64,000 bases of DNA from Bacillus paralicheniformis (GCF_001042485.2 NZ_LBMN02000006.1:1-64000), one strand, 5' to 3'. Shown: positions 6,639 to 15,754, counted from the stretch's first letter. The notes: generated by a model not told the origin, from the sequence alone. Translations and numbers: made by a program.

Positions 6639-7602
6639 CCGCCTTTACGGCGAGGCAGATTTGGAGCCTGTGCTGACAGACCTCATTCATTCAAAAGCCG
6701 TTCAGCGTCTAAATGGGATTCACCAAGGCGGAGCATGCTTTCTCGTCAATCCCGCATGGAACATCAGCCGCTGCGAACACAGCATCGGGGTTATGCTTTT
6801 GATCCGCAGGCTTGGCGGAAGCCTTGAAGAACAAATTGCAGGTTTGCTTCACGATGTTTCCCATACGGCATTTTCCCATGTGGCTGATGATGTATTTAAC
6901 ATGGAAAACGAAGATTACCATGAACAGATGTTTCGGCAATGGGTCAAGCAATCTGATATCCCCTGGATTCTGGATACATACGGATTCAAAGATGAAGATA
7001 TCTTATACGATGAAAAAAAATGGACGCTGCTGGAGCAGCCGGCTCCTTCATTATGTGCGGATCGCATCGATTACACGCTTCGCGACTCTTTAGCCTACGG
7101 GTTTGGCGACCAAGAAGAGATTCGACGATTTTTAGAAACCGGACTGACCGTTGTCGAAGGCGAAATCTGCTGCACTTCGACAGAGCACGCCGAATGGTTC
7201 ACCCGCCTTTACTATCAAGAGGTAATTGACTTCTTTATGAATCCCCTCAATGTATATGCGCTCTGTACACTCAGCCAAATGCTGAAAAAGGCGCTTGACA
7301 TGCGTATCATCACGGGACGCGATTTTTTCAAAACCGACACGGAACTGCTTGCGATGCTAAAGCAAAAAGCGTGCTTCCGGGAAACGCTTGAAAGGCTCAG
7401 TACAGCGAGCCAGAGCGTTAAGCAAGGAGACGAAGACGATTTTACTTTTCATCAAACTTTAAAGGTAAGATGGATCGATCCAAAAGTCGCCGTTAACGGA
7501 AGAAAAGTCCCCGCCTCCACACTTTCAAAAGACGTCCTTTTGATGAAAGAAACGGCAATAGCCACAATGAAAAAAGGCACATATGTAAAAGCCGCCGAAT
7601 AA
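6625..7602 (+). CDS. HD-domain metal-dependent phosphohydrolase
   Basis: 325 residues from the ATG at 6625 (MKINDRLYGEADL), chosen because AGGAGA lies just upstream, although a TTG at 6610 is in frame. HD motif: H52 (CEHSIG), H76-D77 (LLHDVSHTAFSH, with H80 and H85) and D146 (LCADRIDYTLRD). Closest in plan to dGTPase-like and YedJ-like HD hydrolases acting on phosphorylated small molecules. Overlap with the MazG-like gene points to nucleotide metabolism; the exact substrate cannot be read. This gene is not part of the B. subtilis 168 yvd cluster as I know it. Confidence 0.82.
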   Translation: MKINDRLYGEADLEPVLTDLIHSKAVQRLNGIHQGGACFLVNPAWNISRCEHSIGVMLLIRRLGGSLEEQIAGLLHDVSHTAFSHVADDVFNMENEDYHEQMFRQWVKQSDIPWILDTYGFKDEDILYDEKKWTLLEQPAPSLCADRIDYTLRDSLAYGFGDQEEIRRFLETGLTVVEGEICCTSTEHAEWFTRLYYQEVIDFFMNPLNVYALCTLSQMLKKALDMRIITGRDFFKTDTELLAMLKQKACFRETLERLSTASQSVKQGDEDDFTFHQTLKVRWIDPKVAVNGRKVPASTLSKDVLLMKETAIATMKKGTYVKAAE

Positions 7603-7606
7603 AAGC

Positions 7607-7644
7607 AACCGCCTGCTTCGGTCAGCCCGGAACAGGCGGTTTTC
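7607..7644 (+). terminator. Terminator after the MazG-HD pair
   Basis: AACCGCCTG...CAGGCGGTT stem with a 17-base loop followed by TTTC. It lies between convergent genes and may serve both strands. Confidence 0.7.
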
Positions 7645-7649
7645 TTCAG

Positions 7650-9269
7650 TTATGTCACGTCAAATATTTGTTCAGGCCTGTCGACAAAATGCTTTTTGCC
7701 GATTTTATGAAACAGCCCTGTTTTATGAAGAAGCTCACGCGGCTGCTGCTGCAGCCCGACAATCATCACTTTGCCGTTTTGCTGGTGGACACGGTTGACG
7801 ATCGTCATCAAGCTGCCTTCTGCGGAAGAATCCATGTAGTCTACTTTGTTCATAAGCAGGATGAGGAGTTTTGGCGGGTGGCCTTTGTCCAAAATTGAAT
7901 CCTCCAATGAATTCGATGAGCCGAAAAACAGCGGGCCTTCAACAGAATAAATGCTGACAGAGCGGTGGAATTTCTTTTCTTCCGCTGCAGCAGCCGACTG
8001 GACGATCGATTCAGACACATCCTTTTTAATGCGGAACGATTTGCTCATTCTGACGATAAAGGTGATGATCGCCAGCAGGATCCCGGCCGCCACTCCAAAT
8101 ACAAGGTCCTGCCAAACCGTTAAAAGAAATGTGACGACAAGCACGGCAGAGTCGGAATTCTTAATTTTCAAAATGTTTACAAACTCTTTCCGCTCACTCA
8201 TATTCCAAGCGACCACCATTAAAATCGGCGACATGCTTGCAAGCGGGATAAGGGAAGCGTATGGCGCAAACAAAAGCAGGACCAATAAAACAAACACGCC
8301 GTGCACGATCCCTGAAATCGGAGAAGCAGCACCCGTTTTAATATTGGTTGCCGTACGGGCAATCGCGCCTGTCGCCGGAATTCTGCCGAACAGCGGTGCG
8401 GCAATGTTCGCAACCCCCTGGCCGACAAGCTCTTTATTGCTGTCATGCCTTGTTCCCTTCATATTGTCTGCCACCATCGCGGAAAGCAGCGATTCGATTC
8501 CGCCGAGCATCGCAATCGCAAGAGCGGGAGGCAGCAGGTAAATGATTTTTTCCAATGACAATTCAGGAAATTGAAAGCTCGGCAAGCTGCGCGGAATTTC
8601 GCCGTAAGCTGAGCCGATCGTTACCACCTGTTCAGGAAACATCATCGTGGCCATGACCGTCGATACAAGCAAGCCTGCAAGCGCTCCCGGCACTTTCGGC
8701 AGAATCTTTGGCGTAAACAGCACAAAGAAGAGCGATACGACAGCCGTCAAAATGCTGTAGAAGCTGAGCGTGTTCAGGTTGATGACAACCTCTCGCATAT
8801 TCATATAAAAACTCTCATGCTTCTCAACATTCCTCAAACCTAAAAACTTGGCGATTTCTCCGGTGAAAATAATCACTGCGATGCCGGCCGTAAACCCGAT
8901 GATCACCGGCCGCGGAATAAACTTGATAATCTTGCCGAGTTTTAGCAGCCCTAATATGACGAGAATCACTCCGGCCATAAAACCGGCAATCAGCAGATTC
9001 TCAAATCCGTATTGGAGCACAATAGCGAACAGGATCGGAACAAAAGCGCCTGTCGGTCCGCCAATCTGGTATTTCGACCCGCCGAGAAGCGAAATCAAAA
9101 TACCGGCGACAATCACTGTGTAAAGACCGTGTTCCGGTTTCACCCCCGAAGCTATGGCAAAAGCCATGCCAAGCGGAATTGCGACGACTCCAACGACCAT
9201 TCCTGCTACAATATCTTTTTGAAACCGTTTAAGGCTGTATCCTTCAAATCTGCCTGAAAAACGTAACAT
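7650..9269 (-). CDS. yvdB: SulP-family anion transporter, probable bicarbonate/sulfate permease
   Basis: 539 residues: about ten to twelve membrane segments (roughly 20-400) with the SulP signature region near the N-terminus (GMVVGVVAIPLGMAFAIASGVKPEHGLYT) and a cytoplasmic STAS domain (about 430-530: EGPLFFGSSNSLEDSI...DSSAEGSLMTI). Its ATG directly abuts the stop of the carbonic anhydrase gene (TGAATG), with GGGGAGG as ribosome site. SulP plus beta-carbonic anhydrase is a recurrent pairing that suggests bicarbonate or coupled anion transport; substrate is inference. Confidence 0.9.
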   Translation of the reverse strand: MLRFSGRFEGYSLKRFQKDIVAGMVVGVVAIPLGMAFAIASGVKPEHGLYTVIVAGILISLLGGSKYQIGGPTGAFVPILFAIVLQYGFENLLIAGFMAGVILVILGLLKLGKIIKFIPRPVIIGFTAGIAVIIFTGEIAKFLGLRNVEKHESFYMNMREVVINLNTLSFYSILTAVVSLFFVLFTPKILPKVPGALAGLLVSTVMATMMFPEQVVTIGSAYGEIPRSLPSFQFPELSLEKIIYLLPPALAIAMLGGIESLLSAMVADNMKGTRHDSNKELVGQGVANIAAPLFGRIPATGAIARTATNIKTGAASPISGIVHGVFVLLVLLLFAPYASLIPLASMSPILMVVAWNMSERKEFVNILKIKNSDSAVLVVTFLLTVWQDLVFGVAAGILLAIITFIVRMSKSFRIKKDVSESIVQSAAAAEEKKFHRSVSIYSVEGPLFFGSSNSLEDSILDKGHPPKLLILLMNKVDYMDSSAEGSLMTIVNRVHQQNGKVMIVGLQQQPRELLHKTGLFHKIGKKHFVDRPEQIFDVT

Positions 9270-9869
9270 TCAATCTATCCTCCCCATTTCCGAAAGCAAA
9301 ACGTCTTCACGTGAATAACCATCTTCCACAACATCCAAACGGCCGGTCTTTGGATCAATCACCAATCCGTGCACCGGAACGTCTGAAGGCATCAGCGGAT
9401 GATTCCGAACCATGTTCACGCTGTGGCTGACGCTGTCTTCAACGCTGTCAAAGCCCGTCATCCATGTGTCCAAGTCGATGCCTGAATGCTGCAGGAGTTC
9501 GAGACAGCCATCATCAATCCCCCGCTGTTTGGCCTTTTGAAGGATAGATGAAGCGTTCAGGCTTGCCATACCGCACTCATGGTGGCCGATCACGCAGACT
9601 TCTTCAGCCTGCAGCTCATAGACAGCCACAAGAATGCTGCGCATGACGCTTCCAAAAGGGTGAGAAACAACGGCCCCCGCATTCTTAATGATTTTTGCGT
9701 CTCCATTTCTTAACCCCATTGCATGATGGAGCAGTTCTAATAAACGCGTGTCCATACATGTCAAAATCACAAGTTTCTTCTCCGGAAATTTTGTCGTTTC
9801 ATAAAACTCGTACCCCTTTTCCTCTACAAAAGACTGATTTCGCTTCAAAATGGAAGTTAAAATCGCCAT
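9270..9869 (-). CDS. yvdA: Beta-class carbonic anhydrase
   Basis: 199 residues from the ATG at 9869; AGGAG lies eight bases before it, while the ATG at 9896 has none. Zinc ligands C38 (with D40 and R42 in CMDTRL) and H96/C99 (HHECGM) mark a beta-carbonic anhydrase interconverting CO2 and bicarbonate in the cytoplasm. The C-terminal half (LVIDPKTGRLDVVEDGY) is typical for Firmicutes members. First gene of a two-gene unit with the SulP transporter. Confidence 0.92.
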   Translation of the reverse strand: MAILTSILKRNQSFVEEKGYEFYETTKFPEKKLVILTCMDTRLLELLHHAMGLRNGDAKIIKNAGAVVSHPFGSVMRSILVAVYELQAEEVCVIGHHECGMASLNASSILQKAKQRGIDDGCLELLQHSGIDLDTWMTGFDSVEDSVSHSVNMVRNHPLMPSDVPVHGLVIDPKTGRLDVVEDGYSREDVLLSEMGRID

Positions 9870-9899
9870 TTCTCTCTCACTCCTTTTCATAGTCATATG

Positions 9900-10228
9900 A
9901 CCTTGATATTGTTACAGCCGAATTATAGCACATGGTTTTTCGATTTGGATTCGAATCAAAAAATTCACTATAAATGTACTGAATATTTTAAAAAGTCTAA
10001 TTTTATATCTTTCTAAAATAATAAAATCTACACTGTTCTTCACCTATAAAAATAGAACTGGAAGCAAAATAGAACATCTAATATTTGGATTTATAGTTAT
10101 AAAAATGCATTAAAATAAATTAAAAAACTGAAATAAGTATCTATGATTTTCTAAACAACAATAATTGAGCTGATAGTCCTGCGTTTATTCGGAACAGACT
10201 TTGATTTTTATAGAAGCCGTTTTTCCTC
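9900..10228. other. AT-rich intergenic region between divergent genes
   Basis: About 330 bases, strongly AT-rich from 9950 to 10150, between the carbonic anhydrase and hydroxyacid dehydrogenase genes. No gene is supportable. It must hold the divergent promoters; only the -10 at 10229-10234 (TATAAT) for the rightward gene is clear, with no good -35 at 17 bases. Confidence 0.5.
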
Positions 10229-10266
10229 TATAATAGAAGCAGATGATACGCGGAAGGAGAATGCAG

Positions 10267-11238
10267 ATGAAACCGTTTGTATATGTCACAAAACCGGTCC
10301 CAAAAGAAATCGAAGAGATGCTCGCCGAACACTGCACATATGAAATTTGGACTTCGCGCGAGCGCATTCCCAGATCGACCCTGCTCGAAAAAATCAAGGA
10401 AGCAGACGGTCTTTTAACCTCAGGGACAAAAATCAACCGTGAATTATTATGCAATGCGCCGAAGTTAAAAATCGTCAGCAACAACTCCGTCGGCTATGAC
10501 AACTTTGACATTGAAGCAATGAAAGAAAAATCGGTTATCGGCACTCACACACCATACATTCTTGACGGCACAGTCGCAGACCTCGCTTTCGGTCTGATCC
10601 TTTCCTCAGCGCGGCGAATCGCCGAGCTCGACCGCTACATCCGCGATGGAAAATGGACCAAATCAGAGGATGATGAAAGCTTGTTCGGATGCGATGTCCA
10701 TCACCGGACGCTCGGCATCATCGGAATGGGACGAATCGGAGAACAAGTCGCCAAACGGGCGGCCTTGGGTTTTGATATGGAAGTGCTCTATTACAGCCGC
10801 AGCCGCAAACCCGACACAGAGAAAAAAACCGGCGCGGTTTATACGGGCTTTCATGAATTGTTGGAACGCTCGGATTTCATTGTTCTGATCACACCGCTCA
10901 CAGATGAGACATACCGCCTTATCGGCGAAGCTGAATTCAAAAAAATGAAACCGTCATCCATTTTCATCAACATCTCCCGCGGCAAAACCGTTGACGAACA
11001 AGCGTTGATTCAAGCGCTGAAAGAAGGATGGATTAAAGGAGCCGGACTTGATGTATTTGAAAAGGAGCCGATTGAAAAAGACAATCCGCTCCTAAGCCTT
11101 TCCAATGTGACCCTCGTTCCCCACATTGGATCATCCACTCTTGTCACACACGTCAACATGCTGAAAAGCGCCGTCCAAAACCTGATTGACGGTCTTCAGG
11201 GCAGACAGCCAAAAGATATAGTCAAAGAACTGAGATGA
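10267..11238 (+). CDS. gyaR: D-2-hydroxyacid dehydrogenase (glyoxylate/hydroxypyruvate reductase)
   Basis: 323 residues from the ATG at 10267, seven bases after AAGGAG. N-terminal catalytic and central NAD(P) domains: [17 protein letters not shown] is the dinucleotide fingerprint (about residue 145), R in [11 protein letters not shown] (about 235), E in LDVFEKEP and H in VPHIGSST (about 285) form the catalytic set. Reduces glyoxylate or hydroxypyruvate. It corresponds in position and length to B. subtilis yvcT (gyaR). Single-gene unit. Confidence 0.88.
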   Translation: MKPFVYVTKPVPKEIEEMLAEHCTYEIWTSRERIPRSTLLEKIKEADGLLTSGTKINRELLCNAPKLKIVSNNSVGYDNFDIEAMKEKSVIGTHTPYILDGTVADLAFGLILSSARRIAELDRYIRDGKWTKSEDDESLFGCDVHHRTLGIIGMGRIGEQVAKRAALGFDMEVLYYSRSRKPDTEKKTGAVYTGFHELLERSDFIVLITPLTDETYRLIGEAEFKKMKPSSIFINISRGKTVDEQALIQALKEGWIKGAGLDVFEKEPIEKDNPLLSLSNVTLVPHIGSSTLVTHVNMLKSAVQNLIDGLQGRQPKDIVKELR

Positions 11239-11253
11239 CGCACATTCTTACAT

Positions 11254-11853
11254 TCAGGCCCGGAATGTTTTGCCGAGCTCGCGTCCTAAACCAAAATAGT
11301 GTCTAAAAAGATAAATTAAAGGCCCCCATTTTTGAGGATCGATGTGGTGTTCCCCTTTTATAATCGCTTCATGTGCGTGCACATGAAGCACTTTTGTTTC
11401 AATGACGGCAAAATACGGTGAATGTTCTGAAATGCGGATATTGACGGCTTCCGCTTCAATTTGAAGCGGACAATCGGCGACTCTGTCAGGTTTCACCGCC
11501 AGGGAATCTGCTGCCGTAAATCCGCCGGCTGCAAACTTTTCTTTAAGGTATGTAAAGCCGAGCCGCTTTTTTTCTTCCGGAACGCATCGTTTGCCGGTAT
11601 AGGAAGCGAGCCGTTCTACATTGCTCCATAAAGATGAATCCGGCACATTGATGACACATCCGGCTTGTCTCTCTAAATTCTCCAATGCTTTGCCGCAGGT
11701 GCTGACGCCGAGTACGATCGAATCCCCAAGCGCCCAAGAAGAGGAAAGCGGGCTGAGATTCGTGGAACCGTCTTCGTTCAGCGTGCTGAGCAAAATGACG
11801 GGTGTTCCGTAGTATAAAATGCTTGGCTGAATAATTTTGCTGTTTAGATGCAT
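11254..11853 (-). CDS. Flavin reductase-like FMN-binding protein
   Basis: 199 residues of the split-beta-barrel flavin reductase/flavoredoxin family: PVILLSTLNEDGSTNLSPLSSSWALGDSIVLGVS near the N-terminus binds FMN, and ENLERQAGCVINVPDSSLW is the family's second conserved stretch. Probable NAD(P)H-linked or partner flavoenzyme; substrate unknown. Divergent from the ArsR-type regulator at 11942 with an 88-bp gap, so the regulator probably controls it. The pair is absent from the B. subtilis 168 yvc cluster as I know it. Confidence 0.82.
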   Translation of the reverse strand: MHLNSKIIQPSILYYGTPVILLSTLNEDGSTNLSPLSSSWALGDSIVLGVSTCGKALENLERQAGCVINVPDSSLWSNVERLASYTGKRCVPEEKKRLGFTYLKEKFAAGGFTAADSLAVKPDRVADCPLQIEAEAVNIRISEHSPYFAVIETKVLHVHAHEAIIKGEHHIDPQKWGPLIYLFRHYFGLGRELGKTFRA

Positions 11854-11941
11854 ATCGGTCTCCTCCTTTTATGCTTTTATTGTAATTCTCCAATATTTCA
11901 ATTAACATCGAAGTATCGATTACATTTTAGGAGGAAGTGTC

Positions 11942-12637
11942 ATGACCGTGAATCCGAATATCGCCGAGGTCGCCAAGCTTGTCACCGATCCGTCGCGGGC
12001 CGCGATTTTAACCGCATTGCTTGATGACCGGTTTTATACAGCTACCGAGCTGGCCGGATATGCGGGAATCAAACAGCAGACAGCAAGCTTTCACCTTTCC
12101 AAACTGCTTGACGCCGAAATGCTGACATGCCGGAAGCAAGGACGGCACCGCTATTACCGGCTCAAAGATGGCAAAGTTGCACAATCGCTGGAAACTCTGC
12201 TCAACATAGCCCCCCCTGCTGAAATTCGCTCTTTCCGGCAGTCAGCCGAAGATCGGGCGGTCAGAAAAGCGCGGACATGCTATGATCACTTGGCTGGATC
12301 GCTCGGCGTCACACTTGCGGAGCGGCTCGTGGAGATGGGCGTGTTGAAAGAAGAAGAGACGGCTTTTACCGTGACTGAAGCAGGAGAATTATTTTTGAAG
12401 GAACTTGGCATCGATGTTGGGGAAGTCAAAAAGAAACGGCGCTCTTTTTGCCATAAATGCCTGGATTGGAGTGAAAGGCGGCATCACATTGCCGGTGCCC
12501 TGGGCTCCGCACTGCTCGACGCTTTTATCCGCATGGGCTGGATCGAGCGGCGCCCGCGCACACGGGCCGTTGCAGTCACGCCCGCGGGCGCAAAGGAACT
12601 TTACCGCCTATTTCACATTTCCATTGAAAAGAACTGA
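11942..12637 (+). CDS. ArsR-family winged-helix regulator with C-terminal extension
   Basis: 231 residues; ATG preceded by GGAGGAAGTGTC. Residues about 8-80 form the ArsR wHTH: VTDPSRAAILTALLD, TATELAGYAGIKQQTASFHLSKLLDAEML and wing RKQGRHRYYRL. The C-terminal ~140 residues carry a second wHTH-like region and a CHKC pair (FCHKCLDWSERRHHIAGALG) plus RTCYDHLAG, which could bind a metal or sense oxidation. Divergent from the flavin reductase gene, its likely target. Ligand unknown. Confidence 0.85.
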   Translation: MTVNPNIAEVAKLVTDPSRAAILTALLDDRFYTATELAGYAGIKQQTASFHLSKLLDAEMLTCRKQGRHRYYRLKDGKVAQSLETLLNIAPPAEIRSFRQSAEDRAVRKARTCYDHLAGSLGVTLAERLVEMGVLKEEETAFTVTEAGELFLKELGIDVGEVKKKRRSFCHKCLDWSERRHHIAGALGSALLDAFIRMGWIERRPRTRAVAVTPAGAKELYRLFHISIEKN

Positions 12638-12891
12638 TGAAAAGCAGTTGGTTTTTTCTTCAAATCTTGACTGACATTCCGGGAGTCAAATAGGAAACCG
12701 CGGCGATCCGTTCCCGTCCTCGGGTTTCATGGAAAATTTACAATACTATAATGATTTCTGAGCATGTTTTGAGGTACAATTCAATATGATTACAGACGGA
12801 ATAGAAATGAGGAAATGCAGCTGTTCAATCCCATGAAGGCACATTCTTCATGTTTATGCTATAAAGTCTAAAGATGGGGAGGACTTTATCC
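12638..12891. other. Intergenic region upstream of the RNase gene
   Basis: About 250 bases with no gene. TATAAT at 12747-12752 and TACAAT at 12775-12780 are possible -10 boxes for the RNase, each with only a weak -35. I did not find a convincing repeat of TTAACA-type PhoP boxes, which control some barnase-family genes. Confidence 0.45.
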
Positions 12892-13347
12892 GTGAAAAAA
12901 ATATTATCCACACTTGCGCTTGGGATTGTTCTCGCGCTCGGCTTTCTGGCGGGGAACCTTTTTACAAGCTCAGCTGAAGGGCCGCATGCAGAAAAAGGCA
13001 GCACCGTTCAGTCAAATGAGGTCATTAATACGTTTGAAGGTGTTGCAGACTATATCGTGAAATACGGCAGGCTGCCTGACAACTTCATCACAAAAGCAGA
13101 AGCGGCAAAATTAGGGTGGGACCCGCAAAAAGGCAATCTCGCAGAAGTAGCGCCTGGAAAAAGCATCGGCGGCGATATCTTTCAAAACAGAGAAAAGCTG
13201 CTTCCAGATGCGGCCGGACGCGTATGGAGAGAAGCCGACATCAACTATACATCGGGATTCCGGGGGTCAGACCGGATCGTCTATTCCAGCGACAGACTGG
13301 TTTATAAAACAACTGACCACTATAAAACGTTTACGAGAATGAGATGA
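12892..13347 (+). CDS. Secreted guanyl-preferring ribonuclease of the barnase family
   Basis: 151 residues from the GTG at 12892 (MKKILSTLALG...); GGGGAGG lies upstream, making the in-frame ATG at 12874 unlikely. Signal peptide to about residue 28 (AGNLFTSSAEG), then a propeptide/mature domain. Catalytic residues E114, R124, R128 and H143 match barnase E73, R83, R87 and H102 with a constant offset of 41 (WREADINYTSGFR; YKTTDHYKTFT). Cleaves RNA, preferring G, outside the cell. The inhibitor gene follows after four bases. Known in B. licheniformis as balifase. Confidence 0.95.
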   Translation: MKKILSTLALGIVLALGFLAGNLFTSSAEGPHAEKGSTVQSNEVINTFEGVADYIVKYGRLPDNFITKAEAAKLGWDPQKGNLAEVAPGKSIGGDIFQNREKLLPDAAGRVWREADINYTSGFRGSDRIVYSSDRLVYKTTDHYKTFTRMR

Positions 13348-13351
13348 TCAT

Positions 13352-13627
13352 ATGAAACAAGTCACTTTAAACGGAGACAAGATCACGAGTGTATCAGACC
13401 TTCACCAAACATTAAAAGAACAGCTGGAGCTTCCGGACTACTATGGCGAGAACCTTGACGCGCTGTGGGATTGTCTGACCGGCTGGGTCGGCATGCCTTT
13501 GCTGATCGAGTGGAAGAATATCGAAAAAAGCCGGATTTACTTGGGCGATCAAGCCGAAGCATATTTGCAGCTTTTTCGCGAAGCCGAAGAAACTCTGGAC
13601 GGCTTTCAGCTGAAAACAGAAGGATAA
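13352..13627 (+). CDS. Barstar-family ribonuclease inhibitor
   Basis: 91 residues. The barnase-binding helix is conserved: Y30, D36, W39 and D40 in DYYGENLDALWDCLTGW correspond to barstar Y29, D35, W38 and D39. Acts in the cytoplasm to block RNase that has not been exported. Only four bases separate it from the RNase stop codon, so toxin and inhibitor are co-transcribed, unlike B. amyloliquefaciens, where barnase and barstar genes are reported to be unlinked. Confidence 0.94.
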   Translation: MKQVTLNGDKITSVSDLHQTLKEQLELPDYYGENLDALWDCLTGWVGMPLLIEWKNIEKSRIYLGDQAEAYLQLFREAEETLDGFQLKTEG

Positions 13628-13692
13628 AACAGAAAACGAGCGGGCGCTGCAGACAGGCGTCCGCTTATTTAATTGATGCGCGCAGTGGTGCT

Positions 13693-14446
13693 TCAGTCAA
13701 AAAATGCTTGAACGAAAATGTTCTGGAAATCTCCGGCGTTCACATCTTCTTTCGTCAAACCGCTTCCGGTTTGCTTTGTGAAGTGATCCTTCGACAAAAT
13801 TAACTTTCCGTCCTTTGTCAGCTTGGAAGCGAGCGGGTTTTTATTAAAGGGAGACGCTTCCTCATCGAAAATCGCATCCCGCACGCACGCAAGCGCCGCT
13901 TCATCGATTGGCGTCAGCGAAAATGCGTAGCCGGTCTGCCACCCCTCTCCCTTATCCATTTCAAGAAGGTAATCTCCTTTATCTGTCTTTGTTTTCCTGA
14001 TACGGTAAGCTCCTGTTTTTGAGGTGATGGGTTCACCTGAGAACGGAACAGGGGCAAGCGGCAGGTTGATGCCGAATCCAGTATCAAGCAAATAGGTTTC
14101 ATCGCTTTCCCGCAGAATAACGGCGACATGCGTTCCCGTCAGCGCCCACGCCTGCTCTTTTGCATTAAATACCGTTCCGCGGACCATGTGAACGGAAAAG
14201 CCGAGCTCTGTCAGCACATAGTAAAGAAAAGCGTTCAAATCATAGCATAAACCGCCCCTTTTATTGTTCAGCAAGGCTTCCGTCAGCTCTGTTTTCGTCA
14301 TCGAAATCCGTTCGTTTCTTAAAACCGCGCCATTTTCAAATGGAAACTGCAAAGCCAGCAGCGATAAAAGGCAAGTCGGCAAATGTCACCTGCTGACCTG
14401 GCTTGTATCCAATCCTCTTAAACAGCGAATCGAGCATCGTCGTCAT
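13693..14446 (-). pseudogene. yvcN: Arylamine N-acetyltransferase with a frameshift near the N-terminus
   Basis: From the ATG at 14446 (AAGGAG eight bases upstream) the frame reads MTTMLDSLFKRIGYKPGQQVTFADL and then hits a stop; the remaining ~225 residues continue in another frame from about 14375 (LLSLLALQFPFENGAV). Length 754 nt equals 250 codons plus stop plus one extra base, so a single +1 slip near the AAAAGG run at 14366-14371 explains it. The catalytic triad is intact (C in RGGLCYDLN, H in GTHVAVI, D in LLDTGFG). Position beside crh matches yvcN. Inactivated, or a sequencing error. Confidence 0.85.
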
Positions 14447-14488
14447 CGGTAATTCTCCTTCCGCTTATCAATGAGAAAAAGCCAAACC

Positions 14489-14758
14489 TCATAAAGGTTT
14501 AGCTTCTTTCTCTTGAACATATGCAGTCAGTGCATCAAGGGCATCTTGTTCATCGGATCCGTCAGCGATCAGCGTGACTTCCGATCCGGAGCTGACAGCA
14601 AGGCTCATCAGCCCCATGATGCTTTTGGCATTCACTTTTTTATCTCCCTTTTCCAGAAAAATATCTGATTGAAAACGGTTGGCTTCTTGAACAAACAATG
14701 CCGCTGGGCGCGCTTGAAGCCCTGTTTTTAAAAGAACTTCCACTTTTTGTTGAACCAT
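14489..14758 (-). CDS. crh: Crh, HPr-like catabolite repression co-factor
   Basis: 89 residues, HPr fold. Gln15 replaces the PTS-phosphorylated His (KTGLQARPAAL), so it cannot carry sugar phosphate, while Ser46 (NAKSIMGLMS), the HPrK target, is kept. Phosphorylated at Ser46 it activates CcpA and it also interacts with methylglyoxal synthase. Its kinase HprK is encoded at 33225 in this window. Last gene of the rapZ-yvcK-whiA-crh cluster. Confidence 0.96.
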   Translation of the reverse strand: MVQQKVEVLLKTGLQARPAALFVQEANRFQSDIFLEKGDKKVNAKSIMGLMSLAVSSGSEVTLIADGSDEQDALDALTAYVQEKEAKPL

Positions 14759-14775
14759 ACGATCTCCCCCATTCC

Positions 14776-15726
14776 CTATTTTAAAGAGACAGATTGTCCT
14801 GAACGCAGCTGCTCAGCTATTTCATCCAGTTTCCTAAGTCGGTGGTTGATGCCCGATTTGCTGATTTTTCCGCTCGACACCATTTCCCCGAGTTCCTTTA
14901 ATGTTACTTCCTGATAATCAATGCGGAGCTGAGCGATTTCCCTCAGCTTTTCCGGCAGCGCATCAAGCCCGATTCTTTCGTCGATCAGCTTGATGTTTTC
15001 CACCTGCCGCAGAGAAGCGCCGATCGTTTTGTTTAAATTGGCGGTCTCGCAATTGACGAGCCGGTTGACCGAGTTTCTCATATCGCGCACGATCCGGACG
15101 TCTTCAAAGCGGAGCAGCGAATTATGCGCGCCGATCACATTCAAAAACTCGGTGATTTTTTCGGCTTCCTTCAGATACGTGATGTATCCCTTTTTCCGCT
15201 CAAGCGTTTTGCTGTTTAAATGGAACTGATTCATGAGCCTGCACAATGAATCATTATGCTCTTTGTACAGCGAAAAAATCTCGAGGTGGTAAGAAGATGT
15301 CTCGGGATTGTTGACAGAACCCCCGGCTAAAAATGCCCCTCTCATATAAGACCGTTTGCAGCATCGTTTTTTGACTAAGTCTTCGGAGATGTTTCTGGCA
15401 ATGACAAAGTTGTCTCCGAGTATTTTCAAGTCCTCGAGAATCGGCTTGGCATTTTCGATCAGGCGTACGATGTAGACATTGTTTTTTTTCAGTCTCATTT
15501 TCTTTCGAACGAGCAGTTCAACGGAAACATCGTATTGTTTCTTCAGCAATGTGTAAATTCTTCTGGCGATGGCCGCGTTCTCGGTCTGGACGTCGAGAAC
15601 CACTTTTCGGTTTGAGAAAGACAATGAACCGTTCATCCGAATGAGGGCAGAGAGCTCTGCTTTCGCGCAGCAATCCTTTACTTCAAGGTTTGTAAGTTCT
15701 TTTTTCGTTTCCGATGCAAATGACAT
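14776..15726 (-). CDS. whiA: WhiA, DNA-binding protein linked to cell division
   Basis: 316 residues: N-terminal LAGLIDADG-homing-endonuclease-like domain (about 1-190, with the degenerate [11 protein letters not shown]) and a C-terminal HTH (about 250-310: [28 protein letters not shown]). The nuclease residues are lost, as in the family. In B. subtilis (YvcL) it binds chromosome sites and affects Z-ring function and chromosome segregation rather than acting as a classic regulator. 28 bp after yvcK and 17 bp before crh. Confidence 0.95.
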   Translation of the reverse strand: MSFASETKKELTNLEVKDCCAKAELSALIRMNGSLSFSNRKVVLDVQTENAAIARRIYTLLKKQYDVSVELLVRKKMRLKKNNVYIVRLIENAKPILEDLKILGDNFVIARNISEDLVKKRCCKRSYMRGAFLAGGSVNNPETSSYHLEIFSLYKEHNDSLCRLMNQFHLNSKTLERKKGYITYLKEAEKITEFLNVIGAHNSLLRFEDVRIVRDMRNSVNRLVNCETANLNKTIGASLRQVENIKLIDERIGLDALPEKLREIAQLRIDYQEVTLKELGEMVSSGKISKSGINHRLRKLDEIAEQLRSGQSVSLK

Positions 15727-15754
15727 ATTATAGACACCCCCATTCCAAGGCCTG

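Noticed and set aside
14376..14446. Short separate protein of 36 codons from the ATG at 14446
   Set aside because: It is the N-terminal fragment of the frameshifted acetyltransferase, not an independent gene.
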